Of a stretch of DNA of 64,000 nucleotides, positions 53,205 to 63,513 are shown one piece after another. A program made the position numbers and the translations under genes. Position 1 is the stretch's first letter, and the number at the start of each line of letters is the position of its first letter. The notes below the pieces were generated by a model. The model did no database searches. It was not told where the DNA came from and was given only the letters and a program-made list of their open reading frames with translations. Source of the stretch: an uncultured Dokdonella sp. (lineage in GTDB: Bacteria; Pseudomonadota; Gammaproteobacteria; Xanthomonadales; Rhodanobacteraceae); NCBI GenBank assembly GCA_934526015.1, contig CAKSZY010000002.1, forward strand, positions 216,250-280,249, read 5' to 3'.

Positions 53205-53744
53205 ATGAACGAAACCACGACCCTTTGCAACGGCATCTGGCTGCGCCTGATGAAGCGCGGCCGCTGGGAATACGCCGAACGCACCAATCCCGGTGGCGGC
53301 GTCATGATCATCGCCGTCACCGCCGACGACAAGGTGCTGTTCGTCGAGCAGTTCCGCCCTGCGCTCGACTGCCGGACGATCGAGATGCCGGCCGGCCTGG
53401 TCGGCGACCAGGCCCACGCGCGCAACGAGGACGCGATCGCCGCCGCCCACCGCGAGTTGATCGAGGAAACCGGCTATGCCGCCGGCCGCATCGAGTTCAT
53501 CATGGCCGGGCCGACCTCGGCCGGCATGAGCAACGAGATCCTCGCCTTCGTGCGCGCCCACGACCTGCGCCGTGTCGAAGCCGGCGGCGGCGACGAAACC
53601 GAGGACATCGTCGTCCACGAGATCCCGCGCCGCGAGGCCACGCGCTGGCTCGTGCAGCGCATGGCCGAAGGCTGCTCGGTCGACCCGAAGATGTTCGCCG
53701 GCATGTACTTCCTCGACAACGAGGCGCTCATGCAGGGCGCCTGA
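53205..53744 (+). CDS. Nudix hydrolase (ADP-ribose pyrophosphatase-like)
   Basis: A 179-aa Nudix enzyme. The Nudix box appears as GDQAHARNEDAIAAAHRELIEETGY, in which the gap between the first Gly and the first Glu is longer than the usual five residues, while REL-IEE-TGY is intact. RPALDCRTIEMPAGLVGD just upstream is typical of the ADP-ribose/GDP-mannose pyrophosphatase group, and TSAGMSNEILAFV after the box supports that. Substrate is not certain. MNETTTLCNGIWLRL at 53205 is taken as start because the 21 upstream residues are not family-like. It diverges from the propeller protein and converges on a MAPEG gene. Confidence 0.9.
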   Translation: MNETTTLCNGIWLRLMKRGRWEYAERTNPGGGVMIIAVTADDKVLFVEQFRPALDCRTIEMPAGLVGDQAHARNEDAIAAAHRELIEETGYAAGRIEFIMAGPTSAGMSNEILAFVRAHDLRRVEAGGGDETEDIVVHEIPRREATRWLVQRMAEGCSVDPKMFAGMYFLDNEALMQGA

Positions 53745-53777
53745 GCGGACGCGGCGCCGGCAGCGCGGCGTCGCCGG

Positions 53778-54176
53778 TCACTGCATCGTCGCCATGGCGA
53801 CCTGCCGCCACAGCAGCAGCACGGCCATGCCGACGATGGCGACGAGGCCGAGCAGCATGCCGCCGACGCGGCCGAAGCTGGCTTTCGAGGTCTTCGACAG
53901 CCCGAATGCGTGCAGGACCCGGCCGGCGAGCACGAGGATGCCGAACGCGTGCACGAGCAGCGGCCGGGTCTGGCCGAGTTCGACCAGCAGCAGCAGGATC
54001 AGGCTGATCGGCAGGTACTCGACCGCATTCGCATGCACGCGGATGCGCTTGAGGAGTTCATGGTCGCCGCCGTCGCCGATGCCGATCCGCGCCTGCGTAC
54101 GGCGTCGCATGACGCGCGCGGCAAGGAAGACCAGCAGCAGGGCGCCAAGCGCGGCATAGATTCCGGTGATCTGCAT
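53778..54176 (-). CDS. MAPEG family membrane protein
   Basis: A 132-aa protein with four membrane helices: GIYAALGALLLVFLAARVM, YLPISLILLLLVELG, LVHAFGILVLAGRVLHAFGL and GGMLLGLVAIVGMAVLLLW. The run KRIRVHANAVEYLPISLILLLLVELG is the hallmark of bacterial MAPEG proteins, relatives of microsomal glutathione transferases. The actual substrate in bacteria is generally unknown. It follows the TMEM43-like gene in the same direction after 9 bp, and the DUF4920 gene lies before that, so these three genes probably form an operon. Confidence 0.9.
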   Translation of the reverse strand: MQITGIYAALGALLLVFLAARVMRRRTQARIGIGDGGDHELLKRIRVHANAVEYLPISLILLLLVELGQTRPLLVHAFGILVLAGRVLHAFGLSKTSKASFGRVGGMLLGLVAIVGMAVLLLWRQVAMATMQ

Positions 54177-54185
54177 CGGCAGTCC

Positions 54186-54878
54186 TCAGGGCTGAGATGG
54201 TGCGGGAACGAGACGGTCGCCACGCTGCACGCCGGACAAGGTGACTTCGCCGCCGGCGATGATGTGGTAGCGCACGCGCAGGTCGCCGACCACCGGCTTC
54301 GCCGGATCGTCGCCGGAAAACAACGCACCGTCGACGTCGCGGAAGATCGCGGCGAGATTCGGCGCCAGTTCGCTCACCGATACCGGCCGCGGCACCGACG
54401 GCAGCGCGGCGAGCAGCTCCGCATCGATGAGGAAGGCGCCGACGCGTGGCGAAGCGGCGGCGAAACGGCCGCTGGCGAACGGCATCGAGGCCGGATTGGC
54501 GTGCGTGGAGCCGGTCTGGAAAGCGCTGGAATCGACCAGCGCCTCCGACCATTCCGCCTCGTGCACGCAGGCAACCGCGATGCAGCGTTCAACCCACTGG
54601 TACATCTCGACCTCGCGCAGCATCAGCACCGCACCACTGCTGATGCCGAGGTCCGGATCGACCGCGACTCCGTCCGCGTCGAGCAGCCCGTGCACCTGCA
54701 CGAGTCGCCCCTCGTTGGCCGCATCCACGCTCGCCGGATCGACGACCATCGGCGCGTTCGCGGGTGCCGGCGCGCCGCTTGCGGAATCGCCCCGCAGCGA
54801 CCACCACGCGGCGATGCCGGCGACCACGGCTGCCACGAGCAACGCGACGGCAAGGACGCGCGACGGACGCGCCGACAC
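54186..54878 (-). CDS. TMEM43 family membrane-anchored protein
   Basis: A 230-aa protein. One N-terminal membrane helix (VLAVALLVAAVVAGIAAWWSL) anchors an extracytoplasmic domain. The segment LVQVHGLLDADGVAVDPDLGISSGAVLMLREVEMYQWVE is the characteristic core of the TMEM43/LUMA family, and HANPASMPFASGRF is a further conserved block. Typical members carry further C-terminal membrane helices that are absent here, so this is a short form. The family's molecular role is unknown, in bacteria as in animals. It starts 10 bp after the DUF4920 gene and precedes a MAPEG gene. Confidence 0.8.
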   Translation of the reverse strand: MSARPSRVLAVALLVAAVVAGIAAWWSLRGDSASGAPAPANAPMVVDPASVDAANEGRLVQVHGLLDADGVAVDPDLGISSGAVLMLREVEMYQWVERCIAVACVHEAEWSEALVDSSAFQTGSTHANPASMPFASGRFAAASPRVGAFLIDAELLAALPSVPRPVSVSELAPNLAAIFRDVDGALFSGDDPAKPVVGDLRVRYHIIAGGEVTLSGVQRGDRLVPAPSQP

Positions 54879-54888
54879 GGCAGTCGCC

Positions 54889-55389
54889 TCAGCCGGCCAC
54901 CGGGATCAACACCGACAACGCGTCGATGCCGATTTCGCGAGCGGCAGGCGCAGTCGCGCCGTCCTTGCGCAGATGCTCGATCTCGGCCTCGCTGAAGACC
55001 TTCTCGTTCAGCGTGCCGTAGACCACGGCCGGTCCCTTCGAACTGCCCGGCACGCCGAAGGCATGATCATGCATGGCGACGCGTGCGTAGCCGCCGTCTT
55101 CGCCGGTCAGCACGAGCCAGCAGCCCTTCTTCTGGCAGACCTGGGTGATCTCGCCACTGAAGGCGAGGGTCTTGCCGAAGTAGGCGGACGGGTTCTTCAC
55201 CGCTTCGCCGATGGCAATCGCTGGCGGCATGTCGTCCGGCAGGGCGGCTCCATAGACCGCGCCAGCCGCAGTCGTCTGCACGGGTACCGGCGCAGCCGGT
55301 TCGCGTTCGTGGCCGGTCTCGGCGTGCTGGCCGTCATGGGCGTGGGCGTGGCCGGCGAACAGCAAGGCGACGAGGATGAGGCTGCGCAT
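54889..55389 (-). CDS. DUF4920 domain periplasmic protein
   Basis: A 166-aa exported protein. Residues 1-17 form a signal peptide (LILVALLFAGHAHA) followed by a His-rich stretch (HDGQHAETGHERE) that might bind metal. The DUF4920 domain (about 45-150) has an OB-like pattern with GKTLAFSGEITQVCQKKGCWLVL, including two Cys residues, and YARVAMHDHAFGVP. Function is unknown. The ATG at 55389 is preferred since it begins the signal peptide; 26 further residues upstream are unlikely. It is the first of three genes with the TMEM43-like and MAPEG proteins. Confidence 0.82.
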   Translation of the reverse strand: MRSLILVALLFAGHAHAHDGQHAETGHEREPAAPVPVQTTAAGAVYGAALPDDMPPAIAIGEAVKNPSAYFGKTLAFSGEITQVCQKKGCWLVLTGEDGGYARVAMHDHAFGVPGSSKGPAVVYGTLNEKVFSEAEIEHLRKDGATAPAAREIGIDALSVLIPVAG

Positions 55390-55579
55390 GGAAAACTCCG
55401 GATCGATGCAGGGGACTGCCACGCTGCCAAGGTGCGGCGCAGGCGTCAAGGCCGAACCCAGGGGCATCCCGATGATGGCAACGCCATCGGTTCAGGAATC
55501 CGTGCCGCCGGCGTTTGCCGGTGCACGACGCGGCGATCGCCCCGGAACTGCGCCGGAGCCCGGGCGGTTGCAGTCGGAA

Positions 55580-56449
55580 TCAGGCTGCCAGCGGCCAGCC
55601 CTGCAGGTGCTCGATGCCGTCGACCGGCAGGTAGCGCCCCTTGTCGTCGCGCGCCACCGCCGCCATCGCGCAGCCGGTGTCATGGGTGAAGAACAGGCGC
55701 ACGCCGCGGGCGAGCTTGTCGTCGAGGAAGGCACGCTTCTCGTCGATCAGCAGTTCCGGATAGCGGTCATAGCCCATCGTGATCGGCAGGTGCACCCAGG
55801 GACGGCCGGGGATGAGGTCGGCGCAGAACACCACGCCGCCGCCGGGAGCAACGATCTCGGCCAGCATCAGCCCCGGCGTGTGGCCATCGGAGGTTTCGAA
55901 GCGCACGGCCTCGCCGAGGCACTTCGAGTACGCGCCCTCGACCAGTTCGAGGCGGCCGCTGTCCTGCAGCAGTTGCGGCAGTTCGGCGATGAACGAGGCG
56001 CGGTCGCGCGGATGCGGATCGAGCGCTCGCTGCCAGTGCCGGGCACCGACGAGGAACGTCGCGTTCGGGAACAGCAGGCGCGCCGGCTCGCCCTCGCGCC
56101 ATGCGGCGAGCAGGCCGCCGGCATGGTCGAAGTGCAGGTGCGAGAGCACCACCACATCGATGTCGGCATCGCCGAATCCCGCTGCGGCCAGCGAGTCGAG
56201 CAGGACATGGTTTTCCTCGACCACGCCGTAGCGTTCGCGCAGCTTCGGCTCGAAGAAGGCACCGATGCCGGTCTCGAACAGCACGTTCCTGCCATCGAGG
56301 CCCTCGGCAAGCAGGCAGCGGCAGGCCAGCGGGATGCCGTTGCCGGCATCGGCCGGGATCCACTTCTGCCACACCGCCTTCGGCGCATTGCCGAACATCG
56401 CGCCGCCGTCGAGGCGCTGCGAATTGCCCATCAGCGACCACAGTTTCAT
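55580..56449 (-). CDS. Metallo-beta-lactamase fold hydrolase
   Basis: A 289-aa MBL-fold enzyme. The zinc ligands are visible in [10 protein letters not shown] (HxHxDH) and in later His/Asp residues ([20 protein letters not shown]). An N-terminal [20 protein letters not shown] and [17 protein letters not shown] place it near the quorum-lactonase/alkyl-sulfatase-like group, but substrate cannot be set. It starts 4 bp after the gamma-glutamyltransferase stop, and a GAGGTGACGTG ribosome-binding site favours ATG 56449 over GTG 56452. It is the last gene of a ferredoxin-GGT-MBL unit. No signal peptide is present, so it acts in the cytoplasm. Confidence 0.88.
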   Translation of the reverse strand: MKLWSLMGNSQRLDGGAMFGNAPKAVWQKWIPADAGNGIPLACRCLLAEGLDGRNVLFETGIGAFFEPKLRERYGVVEENHVLLDSLAAAGFGDADIDVVVLSHLHFDHAGGLLAAWREGEPARLLFPNATFLVGARHWQRALDPHPRDRASFIAELPQLLQDSGRLELVEGAYSKCLGEAVRFETSDGHTPGLMLAEIVAPGGGVVFCADLIPGRPWVHLPITMGYDRYPELLIDEKRAFLDDKLARGVRLFFTHDTGCAMAAVARDDKGRYLPVDGIEHLQGWPLAA

Positions 56450-56453
56450 CACG

Positions 56454-58507
<2,054 letters not shown>

Positions 58508-59026
58508 TCACTTCATCTCGGCGAAACGATAGGTCGCACCGACCGTCGCCAGCGCCGCCTGCACGCGCGCGGAATCGGCCTCGGCGCCGACGAACAGCAC
58601 GAGGACGTCCTTGAGGGTGCCGGCCTGGCCCTCGGCGAAGGCCTCGACGACGAGATCGGCCGTGGTTGCCGAATCCGGGCCGCCGAAGGCGATCATGTTG
58701 CCCGGCAGGACGCCGCGGGCGACCACCGTCTTGACGTTGTCGAGCTGGTTCTCGCGATCCATCGCCGCCTTCTCGTCGCCGCCATCCGGCACGAAGTACA
58801 TGTACGGGCGATTGGTCTTGACCCCTTCCATGTTCTTCATGACGACGTCGGCGAGGTACTTCTTCCAGGCCGCGGCATCCGAACCCGGCGCCGGCAGCGG
58901 CACCGGCGCGGTGGCCGCGGCGGCCGCCTGTGCGGCGGGATCGGCTGCCTGTTCCTTGTTGCAGGCCGCGAGCGCGAACGTCATCACGGCCATCGCCGCG
59001 GCGAGCACGAGCTTGTTGTCGATCAT
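58508..59026 (-). CDS. Putative lipoprotein, 172 aa, unknown
   Basis: Not recognised. The N-terminus MIDNKLVLAAAMAVMTFALAAC is a lipoprotein signal with lipobox LAAC at Cys22, so the mature protein is probably anchored in a membrane. An Ala- and Pro-rich linker (residues 28-48) precedes a small alpha/beta domain (WKKYLADVVMKNMEGVKTNRPYMYFVP, VKTVVARGVLPGNMIAFGG, TLKDVLVLFVGAEAD). It lies between coaD (12 bp upstream) and the ferredoxin (48 bp downstream), all in one direction. Its role is not evident. Confidence 0.75.
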   Translation of the reverse strand: MIDNKLVLAAAMAVMTFALAACNKEQAADPAAQAAAAATAPVPLPAPGSDAAAWKKYLADVVMKNMEGVKTNRPYMYFVPDGGDEKAAMDRENQLDNVKTVVARGVLPGNMIAFGGPDSATTADLVVEAFAEGQAGTLKDVLVLFVGAEADSARVQAALATVGATYRFAEMK

Positions 59027-59038
59027 GGTTGGACTCCC

Positions 59039-59596
<558 letters not shown>

Positions 59597-59617
59597 TCAC
59601 GGCCGCAGCGACACGGA

Positions 59618-60217
59618 TCAGGCAGCCGGCAGACGCCGATGCAGCGTGTAGCGCACCTGCCCCGCGTGGCCGGCACGATGCTCCTGCCAGCTTGCCGGCA
59701 GCAGCGGATGCGCGTCGAGCGGCGTTTCCACGTAGATCCACGCCGACGGCGCCAGCCAGCCGCCTTGCTCGAGCCTGGCCGCCGCCTCTTCCCACAACCC
59801 GGCCTCGAACGGCGGATCGAGAAAGACGAGGTCGTGCGGAGTTGCCTCGCGATCCAGCCAGCCGCGCGCATCGGCACAGGCGACGCGCGCGCGCTCGGCG
59901 ACGTGCAGGCGCGACAACGTGTCCTCGATGCGCTTCGCCAGGGCGCGGTCGCGCTCGACGAAGGTGCAATGCGCGGCGCCGCGCGAGATCGCCTCGATGC
60001 CGAGCGCACCGCTGCCGGCGTAGAGATCGAGGCAGCGCGCGCCGGTGATCACCGGTGCGAGCCAGTTGAACAGGGTCTCGCGCACGCGGTCGCCGGTCGG
60101 GCGCAGGCCCGGTGCGTCGACGACTTCGATGCGGCTGCCGCGCAGTTCGCCGGCGACGATGCGCAGGTGGCCGACGCGTGCCGGCGCGCGCTTGGCATTC
60201 CTCGGTCGCATCGGCAT
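59618..60217 (-). CDS. rsmD: 16S rRNA (guanine(966)-N(2))-methyltransferase
   Basis: A 199-aa SAM-dependent enzyme that methylates G966 of 16S rRNA. The SAM-binding motif is CLDLYAGSGALGIEAISRGA, preceded by LRPTGDRVRETLFNWL, and the catalytic FLDPPF motif lies near residue 133. The N-terminal arm (RIVAGELRGSRIEVV) contacts rRNA. MPMRPRNAKRAPARVGHLRIV at 60217 is taken as start; an internal ATG two codons later is also possible. It diverges from ftsY after 65 bp and is followed by coaD, a conserved arrangement. Confidence 0.95.
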   Translation of the reverse strand: MPMRPRNAKRAPARVGHLRIVAGELRGSRIEVVDAPGLRPTGDRVRETLFNWLAPVITGARCLDLYAGSGALGIEAISRGAAHCTFVERDRALAKRIEDTLSRLHVAERARVACADARGWLDREATPHDLVFLDPPFEAGLWEEAAARLEQGGWLAPSAWIYVETPLDAHPLLPASWQEHRAGHAGQVRYTLHRRLPAA

Positions 60218-60282
60218 CGTCCGCACGGGCTGGAAAGACGCAGTGATAGCATGCCGGTCCCGCCTGCGCATCCGCTGGACCC

Positions 60283-61407
60283 ATGCTGAAATTCTGGAAG
60301 AAGAAGGAAACCCCGGCAACGGTCCCGCAGGCCGCGCCGGCAGCGGAGCCCGCGCCCGCGGAGGCGGTCGCGGCCGGCAGCGAAGGCGGACCCGCGCAGG
60401 AACCGCCCCTCGCAACGCCCGCCGACGCGCCCGCCGAAGCCACGCCCGTCGAAGCCGCGCCTGGCGACACCGCCAGCCCCGCGCCGGCGAAGCGCAGCTG
60501 GCGCGAGCGCCTGTCCGGCAACGCCTTCGCGCGCGGCGTCGGCAGCCTGTTCGCGCGCAATCCGAAGCTCGACGACGATCTCCTCGACGAGCTCGAAACC
60601 TGCCTGCTCGCCGCCGACGTCGGCGTCGGCGCCGCCACCGAAATCGTCGAGCGCCTGCGCAAGCGCGTCGGCAAGCGCGAGTTCGCCGATGCCGCAGCCC
60701 TGCTCGCGGCGCTGCGCGCGGAACTCCTGCAACTCGTCGAACCGGTGGCGAAACCGCTCGTCGTCGACGGCCGCCAGCCGTTCGTCCTGCTGATGGTCGG
60801 CGTCAACGGCGTCGGCAAGACCACCACCATCGGCAAGCTCGCACGGCGCTTCCAGGCACAAGGGCGCAACGTCATCCTTGCCGCCGGCGACACCTTCCGC
60901 GCTGCCGCGGTCGAACAGCTGAAGACCTGGGGCGAACGCAACCGGGTGCCGGTGATCGCGCAGGGTTCCGGCGCCGACTCCGCCAGCGTGATCTTCGATG
61001 CCCTGCAGACCGCGCGCTCGCGCCAGGCCGACGTGCTGATTGCCGACACCGCCGGGCGCCTGCATACCCAGACCGGCCTGATGGACGAACTCGGCAAGAT
61101 CGGCCGCGTGCTGGCCAAGCTCGATGCCGAAGCGCCGCACGAGGTGCTGATGGTGATCGACGGCACCACCGGCCAGAACGCGGTCAACCAGGTCCGCCAG
61201 TTCCGCCAGTCGATCGGCGTCAGCGGACTGGTGGTGACCAAGCTCGACGGCACCGCCAAGGGTGGCGTGGTGTTCGCCCTGGCCCGCGAGTTCGGCCTGC
61301 CGATCCGCTATGTCGGCCTCGGCGAAGGCATCGACGACCTGCGCACGTTCGACGCCGCGGCCTTCGTCGACGGCCTGTTGCCGGCGAATCTCGGCGCGGC
61401 CGGCTGA
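60283..61407 (+). CDS. ftsY: Signal recognition particle receptor FtsY
   Basis: A 374-aa SRP GTPase that docks ribosome-SRP complexes at the inner membrane. An Ala-, Pro- and Glu-rich N-terminal A domain (residues 7-70) precedes the NG domain: four-helix N domain ([18 protein letters not shown]), G1 [15 protein letters not shown], the [12 protein letters not shown] insertion, G3 [17 protein letters not shown]4 [10 protein letters not shown] and the closing [14 protein letters not shown]. The start MLKFWKKKE at 60283 gives a basic membrane-binding N-terminus. mutY follows after 17 bp in the same direction, and rsmD diverges. Confidence 0.98.
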   Translation: MLKFWKKKETPATVPQAAPAAEPAPAEAVAAGSEGGPAQEPPLATPADAPAEATPVEAAPGDTASPAPAKRSWRERLSGNAFARGVGSLFARNPKLDDDLLDELETCLLAADVGVGAATEIVERLRKRVGKREFADAAALLAALRAELLQLVEPVAKPLVVDGRQPFVLLMVGVNGVGKTTTIGKLARRFQAQGRNVILAAGDTFRAAAVEQLKTWGERNRVPVIAQGSGADSASVIFDALQTARSRQADVLIADTAGRLHTQTGLMDELGKIGRVLAKLDAEAPHEVLMVIDGTTGQNAVNQVRQFRQSIGVSGLVVTKLDGTAKGGVVFALAREFGLPIRYVGLGEGIDDLRTFDAAAFVDGLLPANLGAAG

Positions 61408-61424
61408 GCGGAAAGCATCGCCGG

Positions 61425-62495
61425 ATGGACGACTTCGCGCGCGCCCTGCTCGCCTGGTTCGACCACCACGGTCGCCACGACCTGCCGTGGCAGCATCCAC
61501 GCAGCGCCTATCGGGTCTGGCTCAGCGAAGTCATGCTGCAGCAGACCCGGGTCGCCACGGTCATCCCCTACTTCGAGCGTTTCGTCGCCGCCCTGCCCGA
61601 CCTCGCCGCATTGGCATCCGCCCCGCTCGACCAGGTGCTCGCCCTGTGGTCGGGTCTCGGCTACTACAGTCGCGCGCGAAACCTGCACCGCTGCGCCCGC
61701 CTCTGCGTCGAACAGCATGGCGGCGAACTGCCGCGCGACGCCGAAGCCCTGTCCGCCCTGCCCGGCATCGGCCGCTCGACCGCGGCGGCGATCCTTGCCC
61801 AGGCACATGGCGAGCGCCACGCGATCCTCGATGGCAACGTGCGCCGCGTGCTCGCGCGCTGGCACGGCATCCACGGCTGGCCGGGCTCGACAGCCACGCA
61901 GAAACGGCTCTGGGAACTCACCGACCAGCACACGCCGGCCACGCGCACCGCCGACTACACCCAGGCGGTCATGGATCTCGGCGCCACCGTATGCACGCGC
62001 ACGAAACCGCGCTGCGCGGAATGCCCGGTCGGCGATGCCTGCATCGCCCGCCGCGATGGCCTCGTCGACGCGCTGCCGACGCCGAAGCCGGCGCGCGCGA
62101 TTCCGCAACGCGAGACGACCATGCTGGTCATCCACGACGATGCCGGGCACGTGCTGCTGGAGCGCCGCCCGCCGACCGGCGTCTGGGCCAGCCTGTGGAG
62201 CCTGCCCGAGTGCAGCGGCACGGCCGACTTCGAGGCGGAGCTGGCGCGGCGCCATGCACGCGCCGGCGGCACTCCCGCGCGCTTGCCGGACCTGCTGCAC
62301 AGCTTCAGCCACTACCGCCTGCGCATCACGCCGATCCGCCTGCGCGCCACCCGCGCGGCCAGCCGCATCGCCGACGACGATGCCCTGCGCTGGTCGACCC
62401 CGGCCGAACTCGCCGGCATCGGCCTGCCCGCGCCGGTGCGCAAACTGCTCGAATCATTGAAGGAGTCACCGACATGCGCACCGTGCACTGCGTGA
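61425..62495 (+). CDS. mutY: A/G-specific adenine glycosylase
   Basis: A 356-aa base-excision repair enzyme that removes adenine opposite 8-oxoguanine. Catalytic Glu is in [17 protein letters not shown]; the helix-hairpin-helix is [14 protein letters not shown] and the catalytic Asp lies in [13 protein letters not shown]. The [4Fe-4S] cluster ligands follow the C-x6-C-x2-C-x5-C pattern ([17 protein letters not shown]). The C-terminal Nudix-like domain ([32 protein letters not shown]) recognises 8-oxoG. The start [17 protein letters not shown] at 61425 is family-like. Its last 22 bases overlap the yggX start. Confidence 0.97.
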   Translation: MDDFARALLAWFDHHGRHDLPWQHPRSAYRVWLSEVMLQQTRVATVIPYFERFVAALPDLAALASAPLDQVLALWSGLGYYSRARNLHRCARLCVEQHGGELPRDAEALSALPGIGRSTAAAILAQAHGERHAILDGNVRRVLARWHGIHGWPGSTATQKRLWELTDQHTPATRTADYTQAVMDLGATVCTRTKPRCAECPVGDACIARRDGLVDALPTPKPARAIPQRETTMLVIHDDAGHVLLERRPPTGVWASLWSLPECSGTADFEAELARRHARAGGTPARLPDLLHSFSHYRLRITPIRLRATRAASRIADDDALRWSTPAELAGIGLPAPVRKLLESLKESPTCAPCTA

Positions 62496-62740
62496 AACTC
62501 GACCGCGATGCCGAAGGACTCGCCTTCGCGCCCTGGCCCGGTGAACTCGGCCGGCGCATCTACGAGAACGTCTCGAAGGAAGCCTGGGCCGGTTGGCTCG
62601 CCCACCAGACCATGCTGATCAACGAAAATCGCCTGAACCCGCTCGAGAAGAAGACCCGCGACTTCCTCGCCGGCGAAATGGAAAAGTACTTCTTCGGCCC
62701 CGGCGCGGAGAAGCCGGCCGGCTACGTGCCGCCGACCTGA
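62474..62740 (+). CDS. yggX: Probable Fe(2+)-trafficking protein YggX
   Basis: An 88-aa cytoplasmic protein that protects Fe-S clusters and limits oxidative damage. The family pattern is complete: [41 protein letters not shown] with the conserved Cys6, then [22 protein letters not shown] and EKYFFG near the end. It overlaps the mutY end by 22 bp, and mutY-yggX is a common gammaproteobacterial pair; MutY itself has an Fe-S cluster. The start MRTVHCVKL at 62474 follows AAGGAG. Confidence 0.97.
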   Translation: MRTVHCVKLDRDAEGLAFAPWPGELGRRIYENVSKEAWAGWLAHQTMLINENRLNPLEKKTRDFLAGEMEKYFFGPGAEKPAGYVPPT

Positions 62741-62778
62741 AGCGCACACGGCCCGCCACCTGCCGCGACGCCGGGCTT

Positions 62779-63183
62779 TCAGTCCTGCCGCGTCGCCTTG
62801 CGCTCGCGCTGGTAGCGTTTCATGTCGAGCGGGCGGATTTCCCTGATCCGGCACGTGTCCTTGCCGGCCTTGACCGAATCGAAGCGCGCCGTCACCCGCT
62901 GCGCCGACGAGGTCACCGCGATCGACTTCGCCCATTCGAGATCGGTGCACGGCTCGTCGACGGTGATCAGGAAGGCCTCCTGCAGGCGCGGCCAGACCAC
63001 CACCTTGTCCGAGCCGACCAGTTCCCACTGGGTCAGGTTCCAGAAGCGGAAGCTGTCGACCGGCTCGCCGGCGTACGGCAGCAACTCGTCGAGCCGCTCC
63101 TGCTGGCGCTCGCGTGTCTGTGCCTGCACGCACGCCGCCACGCCGAGCGCGGCCAGCAGGCCGGCAACCACCTTCAATCGCAT
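62779..63183 (-). CDS. DUF6491 family secreted protein
   Basis: A 134-aa exported protein. The signal peptide is residues 1-21 (RLKVVAGLLAALGVAACVQA). The mature part matches the DUF6491 pattern often seen in Lysobacterales: YAGEPVDSFRFWNLTQWELVGSDKVVVW, then AFLITVDEPCTDLEWAKSIAVTSS and a closing CRIREIRPLD, with two conserved Cys. Its function is unknown. The ATG at 63183 is chosen because GAGG sits 6 nt upstream; the ATG at 63189 abuts that site. It converges on yggX and diverges from the tRNA-Phe gene, about 250 bp away. Confidence 0.8.
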   Translation of the reverse strand: MRLKVVAGLLAALGVAACVQAQTRERQQERLDELLPYAGEPVDSFRFWNLTQWELVGSDKVVVWPRLQEAFLITVDEPCTDLEWAKSIAVTSSAQRVTARFDSVKAGKDTCRIREIRPLDMKRYQRERKATRQD

Positions 63184-63356
63184 GCCCATCCTCGAATCTC
63201 CTCGAAACCTGCGGCGACGATGCAGCCGCGCAGTTGCATGCGCAAGACCGACCGGCGCGCGCAGGCGGCTGTCGTTCATGCAGACGTGCAGGTGCAGCGG
63301 ATCGACGCAAGCCCGCACCATCGGCCGCAGGTTGCGGACGCCGGCCGGCGCGCGGC

Positions 63357-63385
63357 TTGACGGCGGAGCACCCAATCGCTCTAAT
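63357..63385 (+). promoter_or_regulatory. Sigma-70 promoter of the tRNA-Phe gene
   Basis: TTGACG (63357-63362) and TCTAAT (63380-63385) are exactly 17 bp apart, each matching five of six consensus bases. The following GC-rich run (ACGCGCCCC) is a discriminator of the kind found on stable-RNA promoters under stringent control. Initiation would be near 63392, about 45 nt before the mature tRNA. Confidence 0.78.
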
Positions 63386-63437
63386 ACGCGCCCCTTCGCC
63401 CCGGCCTTCCGCGCCGCGGCACGCAAGTCTGCACAAG

Positions 63438-63513
63438 GGCCGAGTAGCTCAGTTGGTAGAGCAGGGGATTGAAAATCCCCGTGTCGGCGGTTCGATTCCG
63501 TCCTCGGCCACCA
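63438..63513 (+). tRNA. tRNA-Phe (GAA anticodon)
   Basis: A 76-nt cloverleaf with encoded CCA. Acceptor arms GGCCGAG and CTCGGCC pair, the D arm has GCTCAGTTGGTAGAGC, and the anticodon stem GGGGA/TCCCC encloses TTGAAAA with anticodon GAA. The T arm contains GGCGGTTCGATTCCGTCC. Its last 17 nt (63497-63513) recur in each unit of the tandem array that follows immediately. The array is likely transcribed with it. Confidence 0.97.
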
